Assembly (NCBI GenBank): GCA_024347235.1
Contig: AP025283.1
Location: 3,844,001 to 3,908,000, forward strand
Length of the DNA stretch: 64,000 nucleotides
Origin: Aliamphritea spongicola
GTDB taxonomy: Bacteria; Pseudomonadota; Gammaproteobacteria; Pseudomonadales; Balneatricaceae
Reading direction: 5' to 3'
Shown here: one piece after another, positions 43,079 to 53,330 of the stretch
Position numbering within the stretch: the first letter of the stretch is position 1
How the letters are laid out: every line of letters begins with the position of its first letter
Made by a program: the position numbers and the translations under genes
Notes under the pieces: model-generated
Seen by the model: only the letters and a program-made list of their open reading frames with translations
What the model was told of the DNA's origin: nothing
Databases searched by the model: none

Positions 43079-45036
43079 TAAGCACCGCTGCCCGGCTGAC
43101 GGTACAAATCCTGCAGCGTTGAAACGTTACGGACCCAGATTCCCTTTTGCACCGCCACCGGCATTTCTGCCACTGCGGCTTTGGCATCGGCAACTGTGCT
43201 GAACGGTGACGTAATCAGTACAAACACCACCTGCCCTGACTCCCGCTCGGTACGGTAATAAGCTGCCTGATCTTCCAGCCCGTGACGGCGAACAAACTTC
43301 TGAATACCTTTTTCATTCGCACCTTTAGCCAGCTGCACCACAAAGGCGTCATTCGGTAACTGATTCAGCCAGCCATCGGCCTGCATCTCAGTGCCGCTGA
43401 CGGCTGCAGCGGCTTTAGGAGAGACAAAGGAAACCGCTGAAGACATATCTGAAGCTGCCGTATCAGTAGTGACAAGGGCATCGCTTTCAACCGGCGACAC
43501 CTCAGCCAGCAGCTCATCGCTATAAACAGAAGCGCTTTCTTCATTCAGAAAAACCACACTGCGCACCTGAACGCTGGACTGCACGCCAGACTGTACGTCA
43601 GCTGCCGCTAAAGACTCCGCCCCGACTGAACCGGACGTCAGCACCGCTGCATTGTCCTGCGCCTGCATGGCATCAACATCTGTCGTCACTTCTGTTCCCT
43701 GAAGCTCGGCATTGATTCGCTCAAGATCCTGCACACCCAGGGTGCCGGCCGCACGTTTCAGCCGCAGGGTATTTAACAGATATTCATAACGGGCTGCGGA
43801 AAAATCACTGCGGGCAATGAACAGATCCGCTCTGCATCCAGCACACTGACGCTGGAAATCAGACCGGATTCGAATGAAGTACGCTTGGCATCCACCGCCA
43901 GCTCATAGGCATCAACCGAACGCTGCAGGGCATTAACCTTGGTGATCGCACCGGCAACACCGCTGAAAGCAGCCCGGGTTTCACGGCCGGCTTTGCGCCA
44001 TTCCTGTTCCAGCTCATCTTTGGCTTTATTATGCAGATTGATGGTTTCACGCACTTTGGAGGAGACAGCACCGCCGGAATAAATCGGCAGGGTAAACTTC
44101 AGCAGGATGTCCTGGGTTTCAACTTCGTTGCCACCGCCGAACAATGAACCGCCGTTATCCACATTCTGATGGGTCACCACCAGATCCAGTGTCGGGTAAT
44201 GTCCGCCCTTCTGAAGGCGTGCTTCCTGCCAGGCAACTGCCAGGGCACTTTGCTTAGCCAGCAACATCGGGTTCTGTTTCTGAGCACTCTCAACCCAGGT
44301 CTGTACATCAAGTGGCTCAGGGCTCACCAGTTCAGTCCGTCACCCAGGGTAACCAGGGAATCAGGCAGCGTGCCGGTCAGTTCCCGCAGCCCCTGAATGG
44401 CATCCCGCAAGTCATTACTGATTTCAACCTGACGGGCCTGCGCCTGCATATAACGGGCCTGCGAATCCAGCAGGTCGGTCATTCTTGCCAGACCTTCCTC
44501 ACGCTGGTTCTGTACCAGTTCATAGTGCTTTTCCAGCGCAGTCACTTCGGCGGTCACCGCCAGATAACTGTCACGTTCTTTAAGTGCTGTGAAATAAGCT
44601 TCCGCCACACGCATCACCAGATCCTGACGAACATCCTCCAGTTCGGCAGCGACACGTTAACGTCTTCTTTGGATTTCTTGAAGCCAGCCCAGTTGGCAAA
44701 GCTGTATACGGACTGGGTGATCGACAGACTGTACTCGTCGATCGGATAGGACGTACTGCCGGAACCGAAAACAGGGTTTTCGCTGCTGACAATGTCCTGC
44801 GACCTTTCAGTATGGGAAATATCAAACTTAATATTCGGCAACAATAATGCCAGTGCCTGATCATAGACTTCTTTAGATGCCTCATGATCATGAAACCCTG
44901 CCAGATAGACAGGATCGTTTTCCCGTGCCTGCTGGTAGACCTCCAGCAGATTTTCGGCCTGTACGGACGCCGGCAAAACTGCCGTCCACAGTAAAGTAGC
45001 GCCCACGCGAGAGCGAAGCTGTTTCAGCTTAGCCAT
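43078..45036 (-). CDS. TolC-family outer-membrane factor fused to a SPOR domain (frameshifted)
   Basis: About 653 codons joined across frameshifts near 44640, 44330 and 43825. Signal peptide (to SVQA/EN), then the type I secretion TolC pattern: LLEVYQQARENDPVYLAG, LALLLPNIKFDISH, SLSITQSVYSFANWAGFKKS, the internal repeat with NPMLLAKQSALAVAWQEARL and LKFTLPIYSGGAVSSKVRET, and the usual end YEYLLNTLRLKRAAGTLG. The frame runs without a stop into a Ser/Ala-rich linker of about 100 residues. A C-terminal SPOR domain follows (LPNDAFVVQLAKGANEKGIQ, YYRTERESGQVVFVLITSPF, AAVAEMPVAVQKGIWVRNVS). SPOR domains bind denuded septal peptidoglycan, so the fusion would tie the channel to the cell wall. The last break is cured by one base (DAE-ADLFIARSDFSAARYEY). 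First gene of the locus, on the minus strand, divergent from betB. Confidence 0.85.
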
Positions 45037-45459
45037 GCACCATATCCCCGATATTTTTAGAATTATATTCTGGTGCTGCAGTTAATCAGCTTTCAGCAGT
45101 AAAACGCATCTAGCAAGTTATGATTTCCTTATCTTGCTGAAAACATTTGCTTTCTTTGCAGCTAATTAAACATTGGTGTCAATAGTAGCACACTTGTTTC
45201 CCTTACTCTCCCTGAACAGCATTTTCAAAACAGGTAGTTTAAATACATAAATAGCGGGCCACATAAATCCGTTCACAACCCAAAACGCAGAACTTGACCA
45301 TCCGCGACCTTTCCCGGTAACCACCAGGAATAGATTTGACATCGGATCAAAAAATCGCCAAAGTTATTTTTAATTAAATGAACGATTAATAAAAAATCTA
45401 AGCCATCGGCCACCGCTGCTTTACCTCGCGAAACCGATTGCTCACAGGGTACACAGACT
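45037..45459. promoter_or_regulatory. Divergent control region between the TolC-SPOR gene and betB
   Basis: 423 nt without a gene. On the minus strand a perfect TATAAT (45062-45067) lies 25 nt before the TolC-SPOR start. Its -35 is weak (GCTGAT at 17-nt spacing). On the plus strand a perfect TTGACA (45336-45341) precedes betB, but I see no good -10 at 16-18 nt. An AT-rich imperfect inverted repeat lies at about 45367-45396 (TTTTTAATTAAATG with CGATTAATAAAAAA). It is a candidate operator for BetI or another betaine regulator. Confidence 0.4.
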
Positions 45460-46917
45460 ATGCAACACGCCTTATACATCCACGGCCGTTATCAGGACGC
45501 CACCTCCGGTGAAACCTTTATTACCCGTAACCCGGCAACCGGTGAAGCCATCGGCGAGATCCAGCAGGCCTCACTGGCAGACGTTGATGCTGCAGTAGAA
45601 AGTGCCAAGAAAGGCTTCGCTGAATGGTCAGCAATGTCCGGTGCGGAACGTGGCCGCATTATGATGAAAGCCGTTGCTATCCTGCGTGAACGTAACGATG
45701 AGCTGGCGGCACTGGAAGTACTGGACACCGGTAAGCCAATGCAGGAAGCCAACTGCGTTGATATCGCAACCGGTGCCGATGTAGTGGAATTCTTCGCAGG
45801 TCTGGCCGGTACAATTCACGGTCAGCAACAGGATCTGGGCGGTAGCAACTTCTTCTACAGCCGCCGCGAACCGCTGGGCGTATGTGCCGGTATCGGTGCA
45901 TGGAACTACCCGATTCAGATCGCCATGTGGAAATCAGGCCCGTGTCTGGCTGCCGGTAACGCACTGGTATTCAAACCGTCTGAAGAAACTCCGCTGTCTG
46001 TTCTGAAACTGGCTGAAATCTACACCGAAGCTGGCATGCCGGATGGCGTATTCAACGTTGTACAGGGTGACTACCGTGTCGGTCAGGCCCTGTCCCGTCA
46101 CCCGGAAATTGAAAAAGTATCCTTCACCGGTGAATGCGGTACCGGTAAGAAAGTCATGGCAGATGCAGCTGGCTCTCTGAAAGATGTAACTATGGAACTG
46201 GGCGGAAAATCACCGCTGGTTGTGTTTGAAGACGCCGATCTGAAAAACGCTGTATCCGGCGCGATGCTGGCCAACTTCTACACCCAGGGCGAAGTCTGCA
46301 CCAACGGTACCCGGGTATTCGTTCACGACAGCATCTATGACGAATTCGTTTCTCAGATTGCTGAGCGCACCGGCCGCATGATTGTGGGCGATCCAACTGA
46401 TCTGGATACCCAGGTTGGCGCTCTGATCTCTGAAAAGCACATGCACAAGGTACTGGAATACATCGATGCCGCTAAAGACGCCGGCGCCCGCCTTGTTTGC
46501 GGTGGTAACCGTGTCACTGAAAACGGTCTGGATAAAGGCTACTTTGTTGCCCCGACTGTATTTGCTGACTGCACCGACGACATGCCAAACGTAAAAGATG
46601 AAATCTTTGGCCCTGTAATGTCCATCCTGCGCTTCAGCGACGAAGAAGAAGTGATCCGCCGCGCCAACGATACTGACTTCGGTCTGGCGGCCGGTGTATT
46701 CACCAAAGACTTCTCCCGTGCCCACCGTGTAATTGCCCGCCTGCAGGCCGGTATTTGCTGGATCAACAACTGGGGCGCTTCTCCTGCTGAAATGCCTGTT
46801 GGCGGTTACAAGCAGTCCGGTATCGGCCGTGAAAACGGTATCGAAACCCTGAACCACTATACCCAGGTGAAGAGCGTTTTCGTTGAGCTGGGCGACATCG
46901 ACTGCCCTTATAGCTGA
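45460..46917 (+). CDS. betB: Betaine aldehyde dehydrogenase
   Basis: Oxidises betaine aldehyde to glycine betaine with NAD(P)+, the second oxidation in osmoprotectant synthesis. 485 residues, the normal length of the aldehyde dehydrogenase superfamily. Motifs seen: [20 protein letters not shown] (cofactor/oxyanion region), [19 protein letters not shown], catalytic Glu in [17 protein letters not shown], catalytic Cys in [16 protein letters not shown] and the C-terminal [17 protein letters not shown]. The frame is intact. The start ATG follows a weak AGGG site. It is first in a betB-betA pair with 9 nt between, followed by the choline importer, so substrate supply and oxidation are encoded together. 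Unlike the common betIBA order, betI is elsewhere in this window. Confidence 0.96.
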   Translation: MQHALYIHGRYQDATSGETFITRNPATGEAIGEIQQASLADVDAAVESAKKGFAEWSAMSGAERGRIMMKAVAILRERNDELAALEVLDTGKPMQEANCVDIATGADVVEFFAGLAGTIHGQQQDLGGSNFFYSRREPLGVCAGIGAWNYPIQIAMWKSGPCLAAGNALVFKPSEETPLSVLKLAEIYTEAGMPDGVFNVVQGDYRVGQALSRHPEIEKVSFTGECGTGKKVMADAAGSLKDVTMELGGKSPLVVFEDADLKNAVSGAMLANFYTQGEVCTNGTRVFVHDSIYDEFVSQIAERTGRMIVGDPTDLDTQVGALISEKHMHKVLEYIDAAKDAGARLVCGGNRVTENGLDKGYFVAPTVFADCTDDMPNVKDEIFGPVMSILRFSDEEEVIRRANDTDFGLAAGVFTKDFSRAHRVIARLQAGICWINNWGASPAEMPVGGYKQSGIGRENGIETLNHYTQVKSVFVELGDIDCPYS

Positions 46918-46926
46918 GGTTAACTG

Positions 46927-48615
46927 ATGAGCAATACTGAATTTGATTACATTGTTGTCGGGGCAGGTTCTGCCGGCTGTGTACTGGCGAACCGCCTGTC
47001 AGAAGACAGCAACAACAAGGTACTGCTGCTGGAAGCCGGTGGCAGCGACAAGAGCATTTTCATCCAGATGCCGACTGCCCTGTCGTATCCGATGAACACT
47101 GAAAAATATGCCTGGCAGTTCCACACGGATAAAGAACCGTATCTGGACAACCGGGAAATGCACTGCCCGCGCGGTAAAGTACTGGGCGGCGGCTCTTCCA
47201 TTAACGGCATGGTATACGTACGTGGCCACGCCTGTGACTTTGATGAATGGGAAGAACACGGTGCCAAAGGCTGGGGTTACCAGCAGTGTGTACCTTACTT
47301 CAAGAAAGCAGAAACCTGGTACAAGGGCGAAGATGAATACCGTGGCGGCAGCGGCCTGTTGGCACCTGCAACGGTAATGAAATGAAGCTCAACCCGCTGT
47401 ATCAGGCATTCATCGATGCCGGTGAAGAAGCAGGTTACCCGACTACTGACGATTACAACGGTTACCGTCAGGAAGGTTTCGGCCCAATGCACATGACCGT
47501 CGACGGCGGTGTGCGTGCCTCTACCTCAAATGCACACCTGCGTCCGGCACTGAAGCGCCCGAACCTGACCCTGATGAAAGGTGTACTGACACGCAAGGTT
47601 CTGCTGGACGGCAAGAAAGCTACCGGCATTGAATACCAGCAGGGTGGCAGCATTAAAACGGCCACAGCCCGTAAAGAAGTGATTCTGAGCGCCGGCTCTA
47701 TCGGCTCTCCGCAACTGCTGCAACTGTCCGGCATTGGCCCTGCCAAAGTCCTGCAGGACGCCGGTGTTGAAGTGGTACAGGATCTGCCAGGTGTTGGCGA
47801 AAACCTGCAGGATCACCTGGAAGTTTACTTCCAGTATCACTGTAAGCAGCCTATCTCACTGAACAGCAAACTGGGCCTGATCAGCAAAGGCATGATCGGT
47901 ACCCGCTGGATTCTGTTTAAAGACGGTCTGGGTGCCACCAACCACTTTGAATCCTGTGCATTTATCCGTTCCCGTGAAGGTCTGAAGTGGCCGAATATTC
48001 AGTACCACTTCCTGCCGGCGGCCATGCGCTACGACGGCCAGGCAGCATTTGACGGTCACGGCTTCCAGGTTCACGTTGGCCCGAACAAGCCGGAAAGCCG
48101 CGGTAAAGTCTGGATCACCAGCAATGATCCTGCCGCCAAGCCACGGATTATCTTCAACTACATCAGCACCGAGCAGGACAAACAGGACTGGCGCGATACC
48201 ATTCGCCTGAGCCGTGAAATCCTCAACCAGCCGGCGATGGATGAATACCGCGGTGAAGAAATTCAGCCGGGTATCAACATCACCTCTGATGAAGATATCG
48301 ACCGCTGGGTACGTGAAAATGTAGAAAGTGCTTACCATCCTTCATGCACCTGTAAACTGGGTGCGGATGATGATCCGATGGCGGTACTGGATAACGAATG
48401 TAAGGTCCGGGGATTGAATCCCTGCGGGTGGTGGATTCTTCCATCTTCCCGACTATCCCGAACGGCAACCTGAATGCGCCGAGCATCATGGTGGCAGAAA
48501 AAGCCGCCGACATGATTCTGGGCAAACCTGCCCTGCCGGATGCCAACGTTGATGTCTGGATCGACGAGCAATGGCAGGAACGTCAGCGCATCGGCGCGCC
48601 AAAACGGAAATTTAA
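46927..48615 (+). CDS. betA: Choline dehydrogenase (two or three frameshifts)
   Basis: Membrane-associated GMC flavoprotein converting choline to betaine aldehyde. N-terminal FAD motif [21 protein letters not shown] signatures [19 protein letters not shown] and [18 protein letters not shown], and the C-terminal catalytic region ([11 protein letters not shown], then [20 protein letters not shown]). Breaks: near 47360, cured by one C ([14 protein letters not shown]); near 48420; and probably one at the AAAA of 48600, after which the frame stops at TAA 48613-48615 right after GAPKRK. Without that last repair the frame would run to 48757 through two strong hairpins, which is unlikely. Reconstructed length is about 562, normal for BetA. 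Co-transcribed with betB. Confidence 0.9.
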
Positions 48616-48625
48616 GCCACACTGT

Positions 48626-48720
48626 CCCCTGCCGGGTAACACGCTGATACACAGTGGTTACCCGGCAGGGGCAAACTGTTTTACGAATCCGGTAACTGCC
48701 GAGCAGTCTGTTACCGGATT
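48626..48720 (+). terminator. Two tandem strong hairpins after betA
   Basis: First stem: CCCCTGCCGGGTAAC (48626-48640) with GTTACCCGGCAGGGG (48657-48671), 15 bp, perfect. Second stem: AATCCGGTAAC (48686-48696) with GTTACCGGATT (48710-48720), 11 bp, perfect. No long T run follows, so they could terminate betBA or act as mRNA-stabilising, REP-like structures. Confidence 0.6.
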
Positions 48721-48786
48721 CAGGTTAAGGACTAACCAAAGGGCGTCAGCCCGCTGAGCCGTTACCATAAGACTCATTCCGGGATT

Positions 48787-48854
48787 TGTAGCCGGGCTCA
48801 TTTCTGGCTACAGACCCTGTAAGCAAGGGAGATACTCTGCTTTGACAGAGTATC
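48787..48854 (+). promoter_or_regulatory. Inverted repeats upstream of choX
   Basis: TGTAGCC (48787-48793) pairs with GGCTACA (48806-48812). GATACTCTG (48831-48839) pairs with CAGAGTATC (48846-48854), with 6 nt between. The second repeat has the size of a regulator dyad and lies 36 nt before the choX start, with TTGACA inside its centre. It is either an operator or a leader hairpin. Confidence 0.4.
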
Positions 48855-48889
48855 CTGAGAGAAGACAACAACAATAAAGGTAAAAACTC

Positions 48890-49844
48890 ATGAAGACTCG
48901 ACAGCAAACCCGTAAAACACAGAACTTCCTGCGCGGGTTAACCGTCGCAATGGGCTATCTGCGTCCATGGCATTTGCCGCTTCCTGTGATGATGTGCGTT
49001 TCTCCGATGTGGGCTGGACCGACATTACCGCCACCACTGCAGTAACCAGTGAAGTTGTATCTGCGCTGGGCTACAAGCCAAGCACTCAGCTGCTTTCCGT
49101 ACCTGTTACCTACACCTCTCTGGCGAATAACGACATCGACGTATTCCTGGGTAACTGGATGCCAACCATGGAAGCGGATATTGCTAAATACCGCGAAGCC
49201 GGCACGGTTGAAACCGTTCGTGCGAACCTGGAAGGCGCCAAGTACACCCTGGCTGTACCTAAGTACGCTTACGATGCCGGCCTGAAGAGCTTTGCCGACA
49301 TTGCTAAATTCAAAGACAAGCTGAAAGGCCGCATCTACGGTATTGAGCCGGGTAACGACGGTAACCGTCTGATTCAGGACATGATCGATAAAGACGCTTT
49401 TGATCTGGAAGGTTTCAAGCTGGTTGAATCGTCTGAAGCAGGCATGATCTCTCAGGTATCCCGTGCAGCCAAGCGTGACCAGTGGGTTGTCTTCCTGGGC
49501 TGGGCACCACACCCGATGAATGCCAATATCGAAATGGAATACCTGGACGGCGGTGACGACTACTTCGGTCCGAACTACGGCGGTGCTAACGTTTACACCA
49601 ACGTACGTCAGAACTACACCACAGACTGCCCGAACATGGGTAAGCTGCTGCAAAATCTGGAATTCAGCCTGGCAATGGAAAACGAAGTCATGGGCGCGAT
49701 TCTGGACGACGGCAAAAGCCTGAAGTTGCAGCCAAAGAATGGCTGAAAGCCAACCCTCAGGTACTGGATGCATGGCTGGCCGGCGTAACCACTAAAGACG
49801 GTGGCGACGCAATGGCAGCAGTTAAAGGCCAATTAGGCCTGTAA
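48890..49844 (+). CDS. choX: Choline ABC transporter substrate-binding protein (frameshifted at both ends)
   Basis: Periplasmic choline/betaine-binding protein. After a shift in the signal peptide (near 48955, cured by one C: VAMGLSASMAFAA) the mature part reads SCDDVRFSDVGWTDITATTA. Conserved ligand-cage regions follow: DVFLGNWMPTMEADI, IYGIEPGNDGNRLIQDMI and FLGWAPHPMNANIEMEYLDG. A second shift near 49725 gives AAKEWLKANPQVLDAWLAGV and the stop at 49842-49844. Length is about 317, typical. The ATG at 48890 has an AAAGG site. Next come choW and choV, so this is a complete importer. A paralogue in the opposite direction lies at 54948. Confidence 0.9.
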
Positions 49845-50181
49845 CAGTCCTGAAAAGTCTGCGGACTTAATCAGACCTGTGCCGGTCATGCGCTGCATAC
49901 CGACACTCTGTCAGACCACCACAGCGGGTAACCGCTGTGGCCGGTCGACCGTTTCACACAATATCTGACAGTGTAAGAGTTTAGCCGGCTGACGCTCAGT
50001 GCCCGGCTGCCTAAACGCTTACATTGGCGACCTGGATAAAACGCCGGAAAGCGGTAGCACGGGCAGGCTCCGCTTTGAGATTAACTCTTCCGGCCCACAA
50101 AAACCGTCTGTACATACAGGCAACAATAATAAACAGAGCGCCCGCCGAAAGGGGCCACTCTGAATATAAAAGGTTTTTCTG
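49845..50181 (+). other. choX-choW intergenic region with hairpins
   Basis: 337 nt without a gene. A 9-bp stem CCACAGCGG (49919-49927) / CCGCTGTGG (49932-49940) sits inside a longer pairing, TGTCAGA (49909-49915) with TCTGACA (49964-49970). Such structures between a binding protein and its permease usually let the binding protein be expressed in excess through 3'-end protection or attenuation. The short reverse reading frames here have no support. Confidence 0.5.
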
Positions 50182-51027
50182 ATGAACTGGATAACCGACA
50201 ACAAAATCCCGCTGGGTGACTGGATGGAATCATTCGTCGACTGGCTCACCTTCAATGCGGCCGGATTATTCGACGCCATCTCGATCTCTCTGGAATGGCT
50301 GATTTTGTCGATGGTAGACATCTTCCAGATGTTCCCGCCGTTTGTACCAATGGCAATGACCGCTGCACTGGCCTGGTTCCTGCACCGCAGTATTCCGCTG
50401 GTAATCTTTGTCGTGGCCGCACTGGTACTGATCCTCAACCTGGGCTACTGGCAGGAAATGCTGGAAACCTTCGTACTGGTTCTGGCAGCCACTACCCTGT
50501 CGGTCATCATGGGCATCCCGGTGGGTATCCTGGCGGCACACAAGCCATGGGTATACACCATATTGCGTCCGATTCTTGACCTGATGCAGACCATCCCGAC
50601 CTTCGTTTACCTGATTCCGACTCTGGTACTGTTCGGCTTGGGTGTGGTACCGGGTCTGATTTCCACCATTATTTTTGCCATCGCCGCCCCGATCCGTCTG
50701 ACCTACCTGGGCATCAGCCGGGTACCGGAAGACCTGATCGAAGCAGGCAAGGCGTTTGGCGCAACCCCGTTCAAGCTGCTATACAAAGTTGAGCTGCCAG
50801 CGGCAATGCCAAACATCATGGCCGGTATCACCCAGTGCATCATGCTGTCACTGTCGATGGTAGTAATTGCTGCGCTGGTAGGTGCCGACGGTCTGGGTAA
50901 GCCGGTTATCCGCGCCCTGAACACCGTAAACATCTCTCAGGGTTTTGAAGCCGGTCTGGCGATTGTACTGGTTGCGATTATTCTCGACCGTATCTGTAAA
51001 GCACCTGGCGCGAAGGAGGAAGGTTAA
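50182..51027 (+). CDS. choW: Choline ABC transporter permease
   Basis: Inner-membrane subunit of the choline importer, 281 residues, with about six membrane segments. The EAA loop that docks the ATPase is EAGKAFGATPFKLLYKVELP, followed by AMPNIMAGITQCIMLSLSMV. The typical ProW/ChoW N-terminus (MNWITDNKIPLGDWMESF) and the segment VLAATTLSVIMGIPVGILAA are present. The ATG follows an AAAAGG site, and the stop is 2 nt before choV. The frame is intact. It is more like ChoW than ProW because of the neighbouring ChoX and Bet genes. Confidence 0.94.
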   Translation: MNWITDNKIPLGDWMESFVDWLTFNAAGLFDAISISLEWLILSMVDIFQMFPPFVPMAMTAALAWFLHRSIPLVIFVVAALVLILNLGYWQEMLETFVLVLAATTLSVIMGIPVGILAAHKPWVYTILRPILDLMQTIPTFVYLIPTLVLFGLGVVPGLISTIIFAIAAPIRLTYLGISRVPEDLIEAGKAFGATPFKLLYKVELPAAMPNIMAGITQCIMLSLSMVVIAALVGADGLGKPVIRALNTVNISQGFEAGLAIVLVAIILDRICKAPGAKEEG

Positions 51028-51029
51028 TC

Positions 51030-52275
51030 ATGACTTCACTGACTTCAGCCTCAACCACTCAGGCAACTGATATGCAGGAACAAGTAAGCGCTATCAGCAT
51101 CCGTAATCTGGATGTTATTTTCGGCAACTGGTCACACGACAGCCTGCGAATGCTTGATGCGGGAAAAACCCGCCAGGAAATTATCGAAACCACCGGCGAT
51201 GTGGTCGGCGTGAAAAACGCCAGCATCGAAGTTAAACAGGGCGAAATCTGCGTACTGATGGGCCTGTCCGGCTCCGGTAAATCCAGTCTGCTGCGCGCGG
51301 TTAACGGCCTTAACAAGGTCAGCCGCGGTGAGCTACTGGTCCGCGACGGCGAGCGCATGGTGAATATTGCCGAATGTGACGCCAACACCCTGCGCCACAT
51401 GCGCAGCAAGCGGGTCTCCATGGTATTCCAGAAGTTCGCGCTGATGCCTTGGTTAACCGTTCTGGATAACGTTGCTTTTGGTCTGGAAATGCAGGGGATC
51501 GATAAAGCGACCCGCCGCCAGATGGCAATGGAAAAACTGAAAATGGTCGGGCTGGATGAATGGCACGACAAATATCCCCACGAACTTTCCGGGGATGCAG
51601 CAACGGGTTGGACTTGCGAGAGCGTTCGCTATTGATAGCGACATATTGCTCATGGACGAGCCTTTTTCGGCACTTGATCCACTGATTCGTAGCCAGCTGC
51701 AGGACGAACTGATCGAGCTGCAAAAGCGCCTGAACAAAACCATTCTGTTCGTTAGCCACGATCTGGATGAAGCACTGAAAATCGGCACCAACATTGCCAT
51801 CATGGAATCTGCTGAGATCATCCAGCACGGCAAGCCGGAAGACATCGTTCTGAACCCGAGCAACGCTTACGTACAGGACTTCGTTGCCCACACCAACCCG
51901 CTGAACGTACTGCGTGGCCGGGCACTGATGACCGACATCAGCGACCTGGAACGCCGTGATGATGCACTGGTACTGGACCGCCACACTGATACTCTGGTGA
52001 CCCTGAATGCTGACGGCACCCCGGCCAGCGCAAGCCGTAACGGCCAGTCACTCAGCCTGCAACAGTGGACAGAAGGTCAGGATCTCGATCTAATTCAGCC
52101 GGATCAGCTGATGGTAGCCACGCCGGATATCTCCATGCGTGACGCCATCGAAATCCGTCACCGGACCAGCTTACCGGTGCTGCTGTGTGAAGATGACAAA
52201 TGTACCGGCATGCTGGAAGATGATGACTTCTACCATGCACTGCTGGGTAAGCACTTCAACAAGGAAACCGAGTAA
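51030..52275 (+). CDS. choV: Choline ABC transporter ATP-binding protein (one frameshift)
   Basis: Cytoplasmic ATPase of the choline importer. Walker [13 protein letters not shown] loop [10 protein letters not shown], Walker [14 protein letters not shown], switch [12 protein letters not shown]. The frame breaks at 51592 exactly in the ABC signature: HELSG is followed by GGGG-ATGCAGCAACGG. Two more G restore [15 protein letters not shown]. The C-terminal part (after about 290) resembles the CBS-like regulatory region of ProV/ChoV ([19 protein letters not shown]), which in relatives senses ionic strength. Length is about 415, normal. The ATG lies 2 nt after choW, so it is co-transcribed; a terminator follows. 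Confidence 0.92.
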
Positions 52276-52306
52276 ACCGATAAAGGTTTAACCACGGCTA
52301 ACAATC

Positions 52307-52335
52307 AAAAGCAGGCTCAATCAGCCTGCTTTTTT
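52307..52335 (+). terminator. Rho-independent terminator after choV
   Basis: Stem AAAGCAGGCT (52308-52317) / AGCCTGCTTT (52323-52332) with six T. It ends the betBA-choXWV run. Confidence 0.92.
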
Positions 52336-52446
52336 GTATGCCGGAAAATCACCGCAAAACGGGCATTTATGGATAGCACAGATAAAACACTGCTCATAGA
52401 ATACAGAGCGTAACTCTTTGTTTAACAGACAGCCTGTGCCAAAACC

Positions 52447-53330
52447 ATGCTAAAACTGCCTGACTACATGTGTCATAACGCGATATTACGCAGCTATGGC
52501 CAGATCTTTCTGCAACCCAGCAGCCGGGCCGGCAGTCTGTTCATACTGGCCATTGCCGTCAATTCCCTGAGCCAGGCGTTTATTGCCCTGGCAGCCATAC
52601 TGACAAGCCTGTTAACCGCCCGTTTGCTGAAAGTAACTCCGGCAGATGTCAGCCAGGGACTGTACGGTTTTAACGCCGCCCTGCTGGCACTGGCCATCAG
52701 CAATAGCTTAGCGGTCACATCGGTATCACTGCTGCTGATCATTGCCGGCAGCGCCCTCACCGCCCTGCTGCTGCAACAATTTCAGCAGCGCAGCACTTTG
52801 CCAGCGTTTACCGCCCCGTATATTGTCACCGGCTGGATCATTTTACTGATCGCCGGCGGCTTACAGCTCAGCCCGCCTCCGCTGCTGGCAGGCACGGAAA
52901 TCGATGAGTTCTATACCGCGGTTGCCAGAGGTATCGGTCAGGTAGTCTTTCAGGATAATGCCCTGAGTGGCATTCTGAGCTTCGCAGGCCTGCTCTGTTA
53001 CTCACGGCCGGCAGCCATGTGGGCACTGATTGCCAGCGCCACCGGAGTATTCCTCGCCGGTATTCTCAGCTTCCCCGACGCCCTGATTAATAATGGCAGC
53101 TACAGCTACAACGCAGTGCTGGCAGGCATTGCGCTGGGTGCACATTTTCCACGCCGGTTTGTCCTGCACTGCTGGGTATTGTTATCAGTATTTTACTGAT
53201 GCGGGGATTTCAGCTGGCGGAGATAACCGCCTTCACAGCACCTTTCGTGCTGGCCAGCTGGCTGATCATCGTTATTGCTGCGCGTAAAAACAGCGGAAAA
53301 GTTAGCACTCTAAAGAATCCGCCAGGCTGA
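52447..53330 (+). CDS. Urea transporter family protein (one frameshift)
   Basis: About 295 residues, strongly hydrophobic with around ten membrane segments. It shows the UT/Yut family pattern twice: LYGFNAALLALAISNSLAV in the first half and SYNAVLAGIALGAHFPRRF in the second, as expected for the internally duplicated urea channel. A shift near 53170 continues the protein as LLGIVISILLMRGFQLAE and TAPFVLASWLIIVIAARKN to the TGA at 53328-53330. It likely lets urea pass the inner membrane by facilitated diffusion. No urease or urea carboxylase gene is seen in the window, so its physiological partner is unknown. Its 3' end overlaps the convergent diguanylate cyclase gene by about 29 nt. Confidence 0.8.

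Noticed and set aside
43078..43734. A separate SPOR-domain gene starting at GTG 43734
   Set aside because: The upstream sequence in the same frame encodes the normal TolC C-terminus, and the GTG lies inside DLERINAEL. I read it as one fusion protein.
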